NCBI GenBank assembly: GCA_036971715.1
Contig: JAVHJL010000007.1
Span: 310,001-374,000, forward strand
Source: Arthrobotrys musiformis
Lineage: Eukaryota; Ascomycota; Orbiliomycetes; Orbiliales; Orbiliaceae
DNA length: 64,000 nt
Reading direction: 5' to 3'
The translations under genes were made by a program, and so were the position numbers. Within the stretch, counting starts at the first letter, position 1. Every line of letters starts with the position of its first letter. The notes under the pieces were generated by a model that did no database searches, had not been told where the DNA came from, and saw nothing but the letters and a program-made list of their open reading frames with translations. Shown here in pieces: positions 47,801 through 60,346 of this stretch.

Positions 47801-48090
47801 CAGTGTCCTTTTATATGCGAAAGAGATGTGGTTAAAAAATAGTCATTCTAGCTAGATGATTAAGGTATAAACTCGCGTTAGCACGAGCCCAAGATACACC
47901 CAATCTTGCGATTTATGGGTTGGTCTAGACCATCCTGGGTGAGGCTGGGAACGAGACCAGGTCGGTCTGAGAACGCATAAAGTTAAGATCTATGACATTC
48001 TACTCGTACTGCTTAGGCTTCACCACATGTATACAAATGGGAGGTACGGCGGTATAATAAGCAACCGACAGTGTGAGGTTGTCTCGTCGC

Positions 48091-48116
48091 CAGGCTCCTC
48101 ACAAGCGTGAGGCCTG
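48091..48116. repeat. Short inverted repeat (hairpin)
   Basis: CAGGCTCCTCAC and GTGAGGCCTG are near-complementary arms around a 4-nt AAGC loop. It lies beside the G33 tract in the gene-poor island. Function unknown. Confidence 0.5.
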
Positions 48117-48220
48117 AGGGACTTAGTTCCAAAGAAATCCAAACCCTTATCAGTTTTGGAGATATAGCCACCGTAATGCATGTATATGACGACGAGAACT
48201 ATCCATCCTGTCTCCACTCG

Positions 48221-48221
<1 letters not shown>

Positions 48222-48254
<33 letters not shown>
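48222..48254 (+). repeat. Homopolymer of 33 G
   Basis: 33 consecutive G, flanked by CTCGC and TTTAAACG. The tract can form G-quadruplexes and is the only long G run in the window. Its exact length may be inaccurate because homopolymers are prone to sequencing error. Confidence 0.85.
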
Positions 48255-48256
<2 letters not shown>

Positions 48257-51200
48257 TAAACGACGGAAAAAGCTCACCGAGACAATTGACGTAACGAGTC
48301 TATGTGAAGGTGCAGTTTACTTACGAGATTGGAGGGGTTGATCGTTGGTGAATCAGGGATCCGAGGAGGACCCTTAAGCGCACCAGTATATTAGTATTGC
48401 AACGGTAGTTCCGCCTACACCCTTTCATGGACCCTCAAAAAAAGAGGGCCAATAGTGTATATTTTAAGGTCCACGGGGATCGTGCGACTCGATCTCACCG
48501 CTATTAGATAAATTCCTCCAGGGTTGTAGTCGGGATAGAAGCCCACATATGGCTACTTACTTGGGTGTACTTTATAAAATTTAGACACATCTGAGTGGGA
48601 CTCTAGTCTTTTCTAGTGGGGAATACGAGCTGGAATTGACGGAAGGATGGAACTCGTGGTACAGTACCCACGTCTAGATCGCGGCTACAACGTGGAATAC
48701 TCGGATCGTCGGATCTGCGGATTGCGGACTGCTTCGTGTCAATACCTAAAGGCTATATAAAGGATGAGAAGAAAAGGTAAATAAATACTAGGTACCTCTA
48801 GGTTGATAAATAAACAAGGAAAACAAGAACCGGGAGCAGGGCCCTGAGTATACTAGTATGAGACTAGCCCGACCCTAGCTCCAGTATATCCAGTCATACC
48901 GAATTCGAATTTAAAGGTCTGGGCATGCCTAGTATAGTGTGTTGACCATGTTGTATTTACTCAGACGGGTTTTACCAGACTAGCCCAGTGATATATCTCG
49001 AAAAGCAGCTGTACTGCGCTCTCTGACGGTAATATAATATGCGCTGAAAAGGGGACTGACATATGAGGCTTTCACTTAGCGGAGCTCGAGGTCGAGAAGG
49101 AAAAGAAATACACACATACTACAATGGGATATGCCTTTATGGCTACTACACGTGCATTCACTCCTGCATTATCATATTGACAGAAAATAAATTAAAAGAT
49201 GCTGCACCGGCATTTATGAAATGTGGAGAAATCCGTGCATATGGAGTGCATCGAGGACCCAATGGGCCGGAGTGAAAATCCAGGTCTCGTGAGCGAGGCT
49301 TATTCATAAGAAAAACACTATAACGCCTCGCTCCTACCGTGTATATCTTGGACATAGCGAAGGGGGCGGGACGAGTTGGCCAGGAGTGGCTTGGCTGTAA
49401 CCTTGCGATTGCTGCCGTTACTTAACATAAGCCTGTTCGCGGTTCATATATAGATTGTAGATTAATACCATGTGCCGGGGAATGCCCCAAGGATGTAATG
49501 AACAGCTTCAAGCCTGTAAATCTTATGCTACATATATGTACAATGTCGACAATTGGTTTTGGTTTGGAGCAACAATAAATTTCCTCCTCTGCAACTAGAC
49601 CAACCTACGGGGAAATTCGAGGCTAGTGGGATCATGGGATGGAAGATGGGGACAAGCTTAGCTACATATGTATGATTTAGACGCAAGGTACGGAGTACCT
49701 GGGCTAGTGTTCAGATTAGGTAGGTGCTTAATGGGGCAGTACGAGGAATGCCAGGTACTGCAAGGAACAAGTTTGATTTCACGTATCTTGAAATGGCTTT
49801 TGTTATAAAAAAAAAAGCACTGTGCATACTCGCTGCTTGGCTTCAGGAGACATATTGGAGATCGATGTTTGGTGTTGTCGTAAACGTCAAGCTGTTGTAT
49901 TCAGGGATAATGGAATTTTTAAAGATAAGAAGCTGATGCATTCTCAGGAAATCTCCATTTCGGATCCCGTTTCGGTCGAAAAGTCGTTGATCTCTTACAA
50001 GGTGATACTTCATACATTACCTAGGAGGAAGCAACTTCTGGTAGGTGTGCGATATCGACGTCCAGGGTTTGTGTGTGCGTGTGGTCTGTGAGCGAACTGG
50101 GGAATTTAAAATTTCAAGCCGTGCCGAACCAACGTCAAACCCGTTATCTCTTGACTTTTTGTTCTAAAACATTTTTTGAGGAGAAACTATTATAACAGTA
50201 ATAGACCTGTGTCAGGAAATCAACGACAGGATCCCCCGGCTCATTTCGTTTCTTTAAAGTGAGGCAATTCGCGACAGGCGATCCTTGGTGCTGACCTTAA
50301 CAAAAGCTTGCTATTACAAGATTTTTGATACCCGAGGTGGAGGGGGTGGAAGGGAAAACAGGAGACGGGTTCCTTCTTAGCGGCAACCCACGCGAGTGGT
50401 TCGTCACCCCATTTCAAATATTCCGCACGAGAGAAAAGAAGATTTAGACGGGCAGCATCATGCATGATCATGCGAAGTCGAGGGCCGATAGAGTGGAGAA
50501 CATATTTTTCTTGCTGCATGCAAGGAAGGGAATAAAAATTTGGCGTCTACTATGGTTGTTGGGAATTTAGCCTACAAGCATCCGCGCACCAAATAATTAC
50601 GCCAATTAAACTGCAACTCCCTTATCTGGTCCATTTTAAACAGGAACGGCGAACGGGTTCGAGAGATAAGAAACTTGGCTTTGACATCAGAAGGTATACT
50701 CCGTCAAACAACGTTTTATTTTCGGCGATGTTCCTGAATGGTATCCAGTAATATCTAGTGCATATATCCGCCGTCAGGAATATTCCGCTATGATCAGATC
50801 ATTACCTTGGAAGAAATTTGCGCCTGTGGATGAAAATTTTTTCGTATGACCGGAAAGAAGGGACATCGAAGACTTCCCCAGGAGGCTTGAACGTGAGAGA
50901 TACCTTTCAGGTCCGCCCATTTATGGATACTGATCTCATGATCACATTCTTTTATAGCTGTAGTGTAGAATTTCCGGGTTCTACGAAGCCGGAGAAGATT
51001 TGCGGTTCCAAGAACTTGAAATTTCACGAAGGAAGGAGTGGGGGAACCACCCTTGAGATAACGAATCGAGACTAGTGCACGGCCTCCAGCCCTTACCATA
51101 CAATGGGGCCTAACCCAGACCCGCGGTCAAATGAGGATGCGATCCAACGAGCAGGTGCAGTTTATGAGTTCCGAAGCATGTTCGTGGGTGCATTGACCTG

Positions 51201-52810
51201 TGCTTTGGGTTTCCGTCCGCCAGCCATGCGAAAGCCTGATGGTATCGATACGTGCCGAAATGCCTATCAATTTAATCGATCATGTCAGTCCACCTTTTCC
51301 TTCGACTACCAACTTGTTAGAGTGGGATGTCGAGATGAGATGGTAGGAGGCGTCAAAAGGTTCGTTTCTCAGCCGATAGTCTGATAGATACCTGACTTGA
51401 CCAGAGGCAAAAAAAACATGACTTTTGTGGAGAACCGGGAATCGGCCAGATCTGGTCCTTGCCCTGAGAAACACCCATGGCTACAAGGAACAAGCAGCAG
51501 CCTTCTCCTGCTCCAAACGAACGATCCACGGTGAGTTTTTGGTCGCATGCACTTGTGCTTTATGTCGCGGTACATCGTAAGTACCTGTTTCCTGTCAGCA
51601 CCTGGAACGTGGAGTCGCAACAAGGCTTCACCAAGGCGGCACTTATTCGATACGAAATCCATGATATTTGTGTTTGAATTGTTACGAAGAGATGGTCGCA
51701 CAGCCATGCATGTTCGCACAAGACAGCAACATCTCGCTAAATGGGTTCGAGGAACCGCCTTTCGACGAGGCCCATAACCAGCTACCAGCTGGAGAAACTT
51801 TGAGTACTTTGTAGAGTAGTATATGGATTTAATGCCCCTGCACTGGCGGTAGGCAGTGATAACGCTACGCAAACAAACATGTTAGCTTCTCGCATACTGT
51901 GTGTATGTACTGGCATACCTCACATCGAACCTGAAAATCGGCGGGTGAGCAATCCCGGTCGTAACCCCCCAAACATTAAACAAGCAGCAGAGACATGCAG
52001 GCGTCATGCATATGAAAGTGGGTTGCTCTCGCTTTTTCTTTTCTCACCATACACACCCAAGCAAATGCCCTGTTTGCCTGGCCCCTCTCGCCTATTTTGG
52101 GGGGTTCGTTCCACGCGGGAATATAAACTAAATATATGTATCAGGGTCGCAGTCCTGTCTTTCGAATAAGAATTTTGATTATTTTTTCCCCTCTCCTTCT
52201 TTTGTTTTGTTGGCAGGGAAAGCTCGATCAAGAGAGAGAGAGATATCGATAGTGTTTTGGTCGACAATCGAGATTACGCCCTGAGGGACAAACGAGGGCT
52301 TCAACCAGTTTAGTCGATAATCGATAGGAATCGAACGACGTTTTTTATTGAACCGGTCATTCTTGTCTTTAACCCAAGGAATCAGACAAACCAAACGAGT
52401 CGAAATTCAAAGGCACAGACAGTCCTTGGTTCTTTTTTCCCACTATTTTTTAGTTAGAAACGTTAGTAGTTCGTTCGACTCGGAACTAACGGGCGAGGGG
52501 GAAACGGTTCTACTATCAGACTGTACGGAAATAAGACATTTGCTTTTGGTATACACAGGTACCAAAGTACAGACAGACGTGCATCCATCATACGACAATT
52601 TGGGAGGTTTATTACAAGCGGCTGCATTTGACTCGGATAATCGGTCCCTGCCTGGCCTGCATCCTATATCGATACTGCAATACCCGGCAAAGAAAGCCAA
52701 AGGGTCTTCGATCTACTTTTATAGATTTTGCCTGAGAGTTTTGGTATCAGCGGCCCTTGCTTCGATATCTGAGGATCACTCGGAATCAATTTTATACATA
52801 CATACCTCAT

Positions 52811-52830
52811 AATCACACACACACACACAC
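52811..52830 (+). repeat. AC dinucleotide repeat
   Basis: About ten AC units upstream of the ammonium transporter gene. Confidence 0.8.
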
Positions 52831-53632
52831 CGGCTAGCTGGTCAGTGTGTACCTGACCTAACCTAACTAGTTTTGCATTGCATTGGTGGATACGGTGCTC
52901 CGTAAGAAGAACGGAGTGCAGTGGAGTGAGTGAGGCGACAAGACGACCGCCGTTTACCTAGTTGGCTAGTTCGCAGTTGGAAATTCTTGTGGTAGGTCAA
53001 CAAGGTCCACCCAACCAGCCCAGCCCAGCCTAGCAGCCCAGCCCGGTTCAGTCCAACCTAACCAACCAGCCAACCCTCCGCCTCTTCTCTTCTCTTCTCT
53101 TTTTCTCACATCCATCCATCCATCTTCCTTCCCTCTCTCCATCTCCCTCTCTGCATCTAGGCAGAACACACAACCACAATCACCCTGTCCCATCTTTTTT
53201 TTGTTTTATTTTCGATAGAAGCACCCCTGGGCTGGACATTGCATTGCATTGCTTGTTATATACGCTCAAAGGTAGGAGATCCAGATTAGAGTGTCCTGCC
53301 TGGGCCTCATTTAAACCCGGCTCATCCTCTGAGTTGAGTTGGGCGCCGAGGTTTTAGGTAACACGAAGTTCAAGCTGCCCGTTCCTTTTGTGTTGTTTAG
53401 CTACAACGACAACAGCTTTCTTCCTCTGTCTCTCTCGCAACCTACCACCACCTCCCTCCCCATCGCAACCATTTACTATACATAGCTGCCGTCATCGCCG
53501 TCCTCATCTGACCACTCTTTTACATAATAGCATTGCTGCATTCAGTAGGCTTGGCCTCTCGACCGTCTTTTCGCTCCTCCAAACGACCCTGCGACCCCAG
53601 CTCGATTCTCGCTACCTTCCTTTACAGACGTT

Positions 53633-55361
53633 ATGTCGTCGGAATTCACACCAGTCCCTCTTGGGACTCCTTGGAGGACGGACATACCCCTTCCCAATGG
53701 CGGCGACTCTAATACCGAGAACGTTTCGGCTAGCTATAACGTAAGTTTTTGTTGTTCTTGCTGAAGACCTGGATCCGAATGCTCAAGCGACCAAGCGATC
53801 GAGATGGATCCAGACCCGTATACATTGATACACAAGCTAACTTCTGATAGCCCGGTAATGTCGGTTGGGTTATCGTCGCTACTGCCTTCGTTTTGTTGAT
53901 GATTCCCGGTGTCGGGTTCTTTTACTCCGGTCTTGCTCGCCGAAAATCCGCTCTGTCGCTGATTTGGCTTTCCATGATGTCGGTGGCCGTGGTTTCGTTC
54001 CAGTGGTTCTTCTGGGGCTATTCTCTGGCCTTCTCTCAAACTTCTGGAAGCTACATTGGTGACCTCAATCATATCGGGTTACGGAACGTGATCGCAGCAC
54101 CACGAACTTTTATTCCGGATCTTCTTTATGCAGTTTACCAGGGCATGTTTTCGGCTATTACGTAAGTGAAATTCAATCATTGGGCGATACAAAACAACCT
54201 TGGGATGAGGCTAAAACAACGACATCTTTACATAATAGTGTCGCGCTTGCCATTGGTGCTGCCGCTGAGCGTGGACGCATGCTCCCCTGCATCGTTTTCA
54301 TGGTTGTATGGTCAACCATCATATACGACCCAATTGCCTGTTGGACCTGGAACCCCACTGGTTGGTCTTACAAAATGGGAGGTCTTGACTTCGCTGGTGG
54401 CACTCCTGTCCACATTTCCTCCGGTTCCGCCGCCCTTGCATACTCATTGATGTTGGGAAAACGTCGAGGACACGGTACCCACGAACTCAATTACCGCCCA
54501 CACAATGTTACTCACATTGTTCTTGGCACGGTCTTTCTCTGGGTCGGATGGGTAAGTTCATTTCATTATCGTGGCTGGTACAACCCGTACTAACAATGGA
54601 TTAGTTCGGTTTCAACGGTGGTTCCGCTTTAGGTGCCAATCTTCGTGCCGTTATGGCCTGTGTCGTTACCAACCTCTCTGCTTCCGTTGGTGGTATCACC
54701 TGGTGCTTGCTCGATTACCGTCTCGAAAGGAAGTGGTCCACCGTCGGTTTCTGTTCCGGTGTTATCGCAGGACTTGTCGCTATTACACCCGGTTCCGGCT
54801 ACTGTCCAGCTTGGTCTGCTGTCATATTTGGCATTGTGGGTAGTGCCGCATGCAACTATGCTACCAAACTCAAGTTCGTCATTGGCGTAGACGATGCATT
54901 GGATATCTTCGCTGTTCACGGCGTTGGCGGCCTTGTCGGGAATGTTTTAACCGCATTTTTTGCTACTCATTATGTCGCAAATCTCGATGGGACCGACAAC
55001 CCCCCACTTGGATGGCTCGACCGTCACTGGGTTCAAATAGGTTTTCAGCTCGCTGACTCGGTCGCCGGTTTCGCTTACTCGTTCTGCGGAACTTGTATCA
55101 TCCTGTTCGTTATGAACCTTGTCCCAGGACTGTCGTTACGTGCCAGCGAGGAGGCTGAAGTTCTTGGTATCGATGACGCTGAACTAGGAGAGTTCGCCGT
55201 AAGTTAAAGCCCTACTCCTCTATACACTGTAATGGTAGCTAACATCTCGATTATAGTACGATTACGTTGAGCTGGTACGAGAGGTCGTGCCAGACACCGA
55301 AGGTATTGACAAGCTGTCCTCAGAACTCCCTCCACACCATGGTCATCACATAGAAAAATGA
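53633..55361 (+). CDS. Ammonium transporter of the Mep/Amt family
   Basis: Exons 53633-53740, 53851-54161, 54239-54551, 54605-55198 and 55257-55361 give 476 aa with eleven expected transmembrane helices. The signature FYSGLARRKSALSL is in TM1-2. The twin pore histidines are His198 (GGTPVHISSGSAA) and His349 (DIFAVHGVGG), matching the positions of Mep2. The cytosolic C-terminal region ends EFA-YDYVELVREV, with the junction in the conserved C-terminal switch. The protein takes up ammonium at the plasma membrane and in fungi may also sense it (Mep2 type); I cannot tell MepA from Mep2 orthology by eye. Only scattered GATA cores lie upstream, too few to claim AreA control. Confidence 0.95.
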
Positions 55362-58331
55362 CTATCTGGGTCTTCGGACCACCACGAACTTTCACTGATA
55401 CGAAACGCGCAAACTGTTTCGCGGCTATCTTAATAGTCGAAGGCTAGGACCCCATGTTCTCTCAAACATATCAAATACTCCTCCGATATCCGCAATGAAC
55501 CCTCACGAGCGACCCAACTACTACTACCCTCTTTTCACGGGCGCCTTCTTAAAAGCCTAAAGTGGGCATGAATTTCTTTCTTTGCTTTTCTGTTTGCCAG
55601 GGGACATTATAACGGCGTTCTTTCTTTTTTCTTTTTCATATATCAGAATTTACCCCTCACGATAATACACTACCACCCATGACACCATTAGCCCCATACA
55701 GTACAAGGTGGCTTCCTCTACCTACCTCTTATCGACTATCCTTCCCCTCCTCCTCCTCCTTATCCTTTTTAATTCTGCCGGAACTCAGAGATAAAATTAT
55801 GTTTCCTTCGCTTAATACTAAAACCTTTTCCTCTTCTCTGTTCATATTAGCCCTTTACGTTTTCCCTGACACTACACCATGCTGTTTCCGTTTACTGTGG
55901 TCTTGATTTTTCATAAGCTCATGTGTACAACCAATATGCTCTTGTATCGGTGTTTTCAAGCAAGCAAGCAAGCGTAGCCTGTCTCGCTTTTCGGCGTAAA
56001 AACAGTCTGATAGACATGCTGTGTTACCGTTTTCACTTTAGCAACAACGGTCTTTCTTTCTTTTCACTGTATTTAACAACGTTGATACCACTACAGCGAA
56101 ATCAGATGATACTGTGATCCCGAACCTCCCCTTTAAATTTAAGCCGGAGTAGGTCAGCCCATTGGAATGTAAGAGCAGTCTCTCAACGATGTCCCGAAAA
56201 GGCTCAAATAATAGACAAAGGTGTTGGTAATCCCGCGCCCCGCAGCACAATTGTACAAGGCTGGCCAGCTGGGGCTGCGCAGCCCTAGAGGTTTGCCATA
56301 TGTATAAGCCTAGTTTGTGCAACCACAATGGGTATTATTTATGAGACCTTTTACACCTCAGCTTCCCGATATAAAGAAGGCTATCAATATATCTGGATAA
56401 AAGAAGATGTTTCGAGGAATGTCAGATAGCTGATATGATAGGATATTATATACGTCGGGCTCACTTGCATTGTCATTTTGGCATAATACCCGCAAGGTAT
56501 GTACGGTTACACTAGTGGTTTCGTAAATACAGGAACATGTGTAAAATGTATAATACATGTACACAGTGGATTATAATTGGTGTTTCCGGCTTTAGAGATA
56601 ATCTTCGAAGCGCTTCTGCAGGATTAGGAGGGACATTCTGGCCCCGCTCGGTCCTGGTGGGGAATCAACCGCCGGGTTTTTATGTGCTTTATGCGGTGTA
56701 TGGCATGTACAGGTTTGTATGAGGGTATTTGGATGTAGATGATGCGCATGCATGCAGGGCTGGATGGCTCGCGAGTCGTAAGCAGAAGTTTGTGTTACTC
56801 TCCTACATATCCTCGGCTCGCCATTCGGGGATTTGAACAGTTCCTTTGCTTCTCCATGAAAAGTCCTTGCGGGTGCCGGGAAGGAATCCTAACAGCTGGG
56901 ACTTGTAAGTTTCAAGGGCTGGACTCGGGGTATCAATTGGCGGGAAATTTCAAGGGTTCCTTTTAATGGGGATTTATTCGTGAGGGGTGATGTTTGTCAT
57001 ATCGACGACCAACGGCTTTTCGTCTATCGATCATGCATAACTATAAGATCCATATAGTATATTAGCTAAACAGTATTTTTAGCTTTCGATGTTAATTAAT
57101 ATGATATTTCCCTCAATTGGCTGGAAAGTCTCCTTGTAAGGTATCCGTTTCAATAGTTATAGTATCTAGGTATACGTATAAGTGATTTTACAATATTCAA
57201 TGTTGTAATTTCATTCATCGGGTTTTTTGTGTAAAGTGGACTAGTCATGGCAATGACATACTAATCGATCAATGTGAGGCGCGCCATTGCGTCGGGGCTT
57301 AACGGTCCAATGGTTTTTGTTCTGGCTTGATGAGACAATGACCTTTTTTTCTTAGGAATTTCATGCGATGCAGGGGGGCGGGATCAACGATCTAGATTTT
57401 TGGGCCCTTGCGGTTTCCAATCATACCTGACCGTCTCTATGCGTGGGGGAAACGAGGGGGATAATGGTGGTTTCGTTGTTTAATACTATCGGGCGATATT
57501 AATATTTGAATTAAAACCTGCAACTTCGGCGAACGCCCAAAACGGTGGACAGGCAGGTTGTAACGTTGGTTAGCCTCATTTGTCTTCGGGATGGCGCTGC
57601 TTATTGTGGTGGTTTTTCTTTCCCCTATCTGCGATTCATAAGCTAACGATCCTAGTTGGTTTGGCGATGGGTGGAAACCCGAGGACGCCGAATGCTGGGT
57701 TCGATTTGAGGTGGATCTTGATAGAGGCTCGTCGGATTAATCTGCATATGGGCCCCGCTAAGAAGCTAAGCTTTTCAGAGGGTCCTTTGAAGCGGGTTTT
57801 ACTTCGCATATACCAGCTGAGGTAACTACTACCTACTTGGGGTAGCAGGAAAGGAGTTGCTGGTTGCACAAGGAAAGCGTGTGCAACGCTACTCGTGCGA
57901 TCGACGAGGCGACGTCGTGTTGGATGTTGAAGTCTTGCAACACATGTTGAAAACGTGGGCTCTGAGAGGTCTTTGAGGTCCGAAAGCGTGGGTAGATGCG
58001 ACCGAAACGATACGACGATAGCTTGTTGGAAATATGTCGGGCATTGGGAGCCTTATTGCAGTTAAGATGTGCCTAAAAGGCAAGGCCCCAGGCCTCCTTC
58101 CATTTGCATTCCCGTTCGGCCTAAAAACCCGGTTCTTTTTTCCTGCAGTGCAGTCCCCGAGTTGGAGTTATGTACCGCGTGCTCGCAAACCTGTTTGAAC
58201 CCTGTTCGATTGCTGGAAAAGGCTTTTTCAAGAAGGTGATCTAAATGGTTGACGATGGGGCAAAAAAAAGAAGGTTACCTGGCAGAAACGCTAGAGATGG
58301 TTTTGGAACTGCGGCAAAAAGATTGAATCGC
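55362..58331. other. Gene-poor region downstream of the ammonium transporter
   Basis: 3 kb without a supported gene. It begins with T- and C-rich 3' flank, then AT-rich DNA near 57000-57250. Frames of 60-97 codons show no family features. Confidence 0.55.
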
Positions 58332-58405
58332 TGATTTCATTGAGGATCGAACTCAAGACCTCGACCGTGTTAAGGTCGCGTGATAACCAACTACACCATG
58401 AAACC
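58332..58405 (-). tRNA. tRNA-Val (anticodon AAC)
   Basis: 74-nt intronless cloverleaf read on the minus strand. The acceptor stem GGTTTCA pairs with TGAAATC, with one G-U, and the discriminator is A. The D arm contains TAGTTGG; the anticodon stem CGACC/GGTCG encloses TTAACAC (anticodon AAC, valine); the T arm is TTGAG-TTCGATC-CTCAA. All four stems are intact. It lies alone in a gene-poor stretch. Confidence 0.93.
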
Positions 58406-59635
58406 ATTGCGGATTCGCTGTTTGATGAATGCTGTCGACGAGGATTGACTATATGAATGGTTTTTGGGAGGAAGAATTGGGAATTATATTGTATTCTGTG
58501 GTGTTTTTGTTGGAAATGGTAAGCGGGGGAAATTTTGCGGAAGAGAAGACTATTCCGGGGTAGTCCGAGAATTATACTCAGCACTCATCTTGTGTCTAGA
58601 CTATAATTGAGGTAATGCGGTTCCATGTATCGATCAGGTTTTTTCCTTGGCTTGGTTTGAGCCAGACAGTAGTATACGTGTTGATTTTATATCTATCGTG
58701 CCTGAAGGGTGATCACTTGCCCGAGCTCCAGAGAGCTCTATACCGTATTAGACGCTCGTATACGTACGAAACTAGTTGGTTTGTTTCCCAGCAGCCTCTT
58801 ATTATATAATACGATGTTGGAATTGTTGACGCTAAGTTGAGATTGTTCTGGCATTAATTGGGAGTACGGACATGTACATATGCATTGTTCGATTTTAATA
58901 GCTATGTGTCTATAATTATCATCATATGGGTATCTAGTTATATATCGGGAGTGCTTCGATTCGATTGGCTATTTAGATATCATGCTCGACTCCATATCTT
59001 GCCGATACAACTACACCGATTTCATTCGGGATTGACCCTCCGAACCTGTGCTACACGGCCAATTCTCGGGATCTCGAGTTTATAGACCGAGTACTATCGT
59101 AAGTAGGCTTATCGTCGCATCAATGTTCCGATCGCACCTGAAATGAATGGAGGCGCTTCAACGTTCGATATACGCAATATATTCCGATTACCAAGTGAGC
59201 GTTAGATCAACCCACGTTCATTATAGTCAGATCTATATTCAATTAATCGTGAGTAAATACGTGGTGGCCGTGGTGCTAGTTCGAATGTACGTGCGTGCGG
59301 CCAGGAGATACGAATCGGAACCAATATTATTTATGAATAGTATACAGGCACAATAAATTCCCTAGCACTACCTGCCCGGACTCGAGGTCATACAGTGACT
59401 GAAGCCGAGCGTGGCGATGTTGCACGCTCAGCATTATTATGGCCCTATTTGTGTGATTATTGAGGGTTCATACTCGGCGAGCGTGCGCCAAAGAGGACCG
59501 AAATTGGCATATTCCCCGCCCTGTGCCCAATATCCGCCTACGTCGAGGGAAAATTGATTTATAAATGTTTTTAACGGCGAGGGAATGACAAGTTTGTTTA
59601 TGACTTTCCCTCGAGGAGCGGGCAATTGGGACCCC

Positions 59636-59643
59636 TATATAAA
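59636..59643 (+). promoter_or_regulatory. TATA box of the nuclease-kinase fusion gene
   Basis: TATATAAA follows CCCC and is followed directly by a long CT-rich stretch, a classic fungal core-promoter layout. The start codon is about 700 bp downstream; two likely leader introns account for only part of this distance. Confidence 0.5.
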
Positions 59644-59935
59644 CCCCTCCATCCCCCCTCTTCTTTCCATCTTCTTTCCTTCCTCCTTCCTCATCCACTA
59701 ACCCACGCAGCTTCCTCCAACCTTCCTCTCGCTCATCATCTCTTTCATCCATCCATCCTTTCTTCATCTTTGATCCATCTTTGATCCATCCATCCATCCT
59801 TCATCCATCCTTCACTTTCCCTCTTCACCTTCTCTTCATCCATCCTCCATCCTCTCTTCATCTATCTCTCTCCTCTCTTCATCTTCACCTCTCCTCCTCT
59901 TCTCTCTCCTCCTCTTATCTAATCTTCCCTCCTTG
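59644..59935 (+). repeat. CT-rich (CATC/CTTC) low-complexity tract
   Basis: About 290 bp of imperfect CATC, CTTC and CTCCT units, nearly pure pyrimidine on the plus strand, starting right after the TATA box. It probably lies in the transcript leader. Confidence 0.8.
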
Positions 59936-60050
59936 GCCTCGACATTGGATCATTGTATCCAGTCGGGCCTCAGATAGATATTTGAACAAGTAAACCATCC
60001 TTCCCTACTATAGGGATAGGAAACCATAGTAAGATAGTACACTTAAAAAG

Positions 60051-60111
60051 GTATGCTCCCTTCATTGGCTTAACTTCTACTTGACACCAAGATAGCTAAC
60101 TCGGCATCCAG
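60051..60111 (+). other. Probable leader intron of the fusion gene
   Basis: Donor GTATGC at 60051 after AAAAAG, branch motif AGCTAAC near 60094 and acceptor ATCCAG at 60111 give 61 nt. A second candidate leader intron, 60273-60325 (GTACCC ... TACAG), brings the next exon to the start codon. Confidence 0.45.
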
Positions 60112-60346
60112 GGTGTTGATGACTATCCAGGCTCGCCCACATTTATTGTCGGCTTGAGCCTGCGGGATATCACCGCTTTAGGTACTAAAGAGAGATATAG
60201 ACGCTGTCAGCGGTTGACTTGTTCCCGGGACGCGTCGAATTGAGAAAGTGGCCATTTGGTCAATATCAAAAGGTACCCACCCCTCCATTTTGCCATTTAC
60301 GAAGTTTTTATTAATTTAAATACAGAGAAGCTAGGGAGGGCGGAAG

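Larger units (their letters stand above)
44871..53632. other. Gene-poor island of 8.7 kb
   Basis: No gene can be supported across this stretch. It holds AT-rich and mixed-composition DNA, a G33 tract, a small hairpin, TATA-bearing LTR-like sequence near 48.7-48.9 kb, dispersed GACGAGAC-containing repeats and an AC microsatellite. Frames of up to 167 codons (51369-51872, minus) resemble no family, and overlapping frames on the other strand are equally long. It is best read as old transposon debris plus the ammonium transporter promoter (last ~1 kb). The 52.9-53.2 kb part is a CCAGCC/CTTCT-rich leader. Confidence 0.5.
58406..60346. other. Upstream region of the nuclease-kinase fusion gene
   Basis: No supported gene. 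The last 700 bp contain a TATA box, a 300-bp homopyrimidine-rich stretch and two candidate leader introns, annotated separately or as findings. Confidence 0.5.

Noticed and set aside
51369..51872. 167-codon minus-strand open frame in the gene-poor island
   Set aside because: Residue order is Arg/Cys-rich without domain pattern, and a plus-strand frame overlaps it; no splice-linked extension makes sense.
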